Both the position numbers and the translations under genes were made by a program. The notes below the pieces were generated by a model. It did not search any database, was not told the DNA's origin, and saw only the letters and a list, made by a program, of their open reading frames with translations. 6,353 nt of DNA from JAJFFW01 sp039197915 (GTDB lineage Bacteria > Pseudomonadota > Alphaproteobacteria > Caulobacterales > Parvularculaceae). The stretch lies in the NCBI GenBank assembly GCA_039197915.1, contig JBCCTV010000189.1:1-6353 (forward strand). Direction: 5' to 3'. Below, piece by piece: positions 6,259 to 6,353 of this stretch (positions are counted from its first letter, which is position 1; each line of letters opens with the position of its first letter).

Positions 6259-6282
6259 CCGGAGCTAGGGCGCGTGCTCCGG
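6259..6282. repeat. Inverted repeat at the 5' boundary of cobT
   Basis: CCGGAGC (6259-6265) and GCTCCGG (6276-6282) are exact complements around a 10-nt loop that contains most of the in-frame TAG. In the cobT transcript it would form a GC-rich hairpin 21 nt before the TTG start. No T tract follows on the minus strand, so it is not a terminator; a translation-control or operator role is possible. Confidence 0.45.
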
Positions 6283-6353
6283 CGTGACAAAAAAATTTGT
6301 TCATATGCGGTGAGTGCCATTCAGTTTAGCCCTAACCCTTCCACGATCCCGGC

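Noticed and set aside
6262..6290. Possible minus-strand promoter TTGTCA-N17-TAGCTC before cobT
   Set aside because: The -35 matches 5 of 6 bases but the -10 is poor, and the hexamers overlap the inverted repeat; it cannot be separated from chance without a mapped 5' end.
6285..6301. A-rich near-palindrome TGACAAA...TTTGTTCA as an operator
   Set aside because: One base offset between arms and mostly homopolymer A/T, so likely fortuitous.
6321..6353. Ten-residue minus-strand end of an upstream gene (AGIVEGLGLN then TGA)
   Set aside because: Too short to support as a gene; it does not resemble the CobS C-terminus as I remember it.

Overview
The window looks like chromosomal DNA of an alphaproteobacterium. 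I infer this from a CobT-type aerobic cobaltochelatase gene followed directly by a phytase-like esterase gene, a soluble bacterial cytochrome P450 next to a TetR-type regulator, and moderately high GC with GC-ending codons. No transposase, integrase, CRISPR array, tRNA or rRNA gene was seen. Genus cannot be given from this evidence.

Layout. Bases 3-239 (+) hold the C-terminal end of a TetR-like regulator that starts outside the window. It converges on a complete cytochrome P450 gene at 325-1533 (-). Upstream of the P450 is a perfect 8+8 inverted repeat (1604-1622) next to a -10-like TATACT, which makes a candidate operator/promoter. Bases 1588-2469 form a long region rich in repeats and hairpins: three 11-bp direct repeats and a perfect 10-bp AT-rich hairpin (1698-1761), a purine-rich tract full of Shine-Dalgarno-like motifs (1861-1985), one probable small single-pass membrane protein (1924-2154, +), and a strong intrinsic terminator (2210-2248, +). 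A near-perfect 16-bp direct repeat then abuts and enters the start codon of the next gene.

Bases 2470-3531 (+) encode a membrane-anchored ClpP-fold protease of the serine dehydrogenase proteinase (SDH) type. It converges, 16 bp apart, on a two-gene minus-strand unit: cobT (4606-6237) and a secreted phytase-like esterase (3548-4609), joined by an ATGA stop/start overlap that implies translational coupling.

How the genes work together: CobT is the VWA/MIDAS subunit of the aerobic cobalt chelatase (with CobS and CobN, neither present here) in vitamin B12 synthesis. Its coupled partner is a periplasmic or secreted protein of unproven substrate. The P450 needs ferredoxin and a reductase encoded elsewhere. 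No single pathway joins the P450, protease and CobT blocks.

The most unusual point is the CobT N-terminus. Family-like sequence runs back to an in-frame TAG only ten codons before a TTG start, leaving the protein about 70-80 residues short of the usual family N-terminus as I remember it. An inverted repeat surrounds that stop. I see ordinary genes with interesting regulatory structure and no clear case of a wholly new system.
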